Shown here piece by piece: positions 5,287 to 5,357 of a stretch of DNA of 5,357 nt (positions are counted from its first letter, which is position 1; each line of letters opens with the position of its first letter). The notes under the pieces are model-generated. The model ran no database searches and was not told where the DNA came from. It saw only the letters and a list, made by a program, of their open reading frames with translations. This DNA is from an uncultured Clostridia bacterium (lineage in GTDB: Bacteria > Bacillota > Clostridia > Oscillospirales > Butyricicoccaceae): positions 1 to 5,357 of the forward strand of contig CANUCM010000042.1 in assembly GCA_947856675.1 (NCBI GenBank), written 5' to 3'. The translations under genes were made by a program, and so were the position numbers.

Positions 5287-5357
5287 ATGAAATTAGGTAT
5301 CGTAGGGCTGCCCAACGTGGGCAAAAGCACCCTTTTCAACGCGCTGACCAACCTGAA
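5287..5357 (+). CDS. ychF: Ribosome-binding ATPase YchF, N-terminal part (partial)
   Basis: Translation-associated P-loop ATPase of the Obg/YchF (OLA1) family, which binds ribosomes and hydrolyses ATP in preference to GTP. Only 23 complete codons are in the window: they start MKLGIVGLPNVGKSTLFNAL, with the Walker A motif GLPNVGKS at residues 7-14. The gene then runs off the right edge. The start is well supported by GGAGG 7 nt upstream and a sigma-A promoter. The very short N-terminal lead into the P-loop fits YchF rather than Obg, Era or Der, though a full sequence would settle it. Confidence 0.9.
   Translation, partial: MKLGIVGLPNVGKSTLFNALTNL

Noticed and set aside
5064..5351. Minus-strand frame of 95 codons across the divergent promoters
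   Set aside because: Overlaps the ychF start, both promoters and the palindromes; it is antisense to the YchF P-loop.

Overview
The window looks like chromosomal core sequence from a Gram-positive, Clostridia-type bacterium of middling to high GC. This is inferred from strong AG-rich ribosome binding sites, consensus sigma-A promoters, a membrane-anchored HtrA with a cytoplasmic tail, and the general look of the RpoB and two-component proteins. An Oscillospirales-like host would fit, but the sequence alone does not prove it.

Layout, left to right. Positions 1-958 hold the first 319 codons of rpoB (RNA polymerase beta subunit) on the minus strand; the gene runs off the left edge. It has a near-perfect sigma-A promoter at 1115-1143 and a leader of about 150 nt. 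A minus-strand intrinsic terminator (1158-1188) insulates this promoter from upstream transcription. Positions 1189-1675 contain no convincing protein gene but are rich in hairpins. Base-pair and loop details favour a structured RNA on the plus strand at about 1164-1386, and a second, plus-directed terminator-like hairpin abuts the 3' end of the next gene. Positions 1676-5071 hold a compact minus-strand operon read right to left: an OmpR/PhoB-family response regulator (4388-5071), its membrane sensor histidine kinase (2892-4358) and a membrane-anchored HtrA/DegP-type serine protease with a PDZ domain (1676-2881). A 215-bp divergent intergenic region (5072-5286) carries promoters for the operon and for ychF. 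The first 23 codons of ychF (ribosome-associated P-loop ATPase) begin at 5287 on the plus strand.

How the genes work together: kinase and regulator form a two-component system, and the protease in the same operon is the likely output or partner. This resembles in logic the CssRS-HtrA secretion-stress response of Bacillus, although no orthology can be shown here. rpoB and ychF are housekeeping neighbours with their own promoters. The most notable points are that rpoB is not directly preceded by the usual rplJ-rplL genes, and that the hairpin-rich segment between htrA and rpoB is unexplained. I found no mobile element, CRISPR array, tRNA or rRNA, and nothing that amounts to a clear new multi-gene system.
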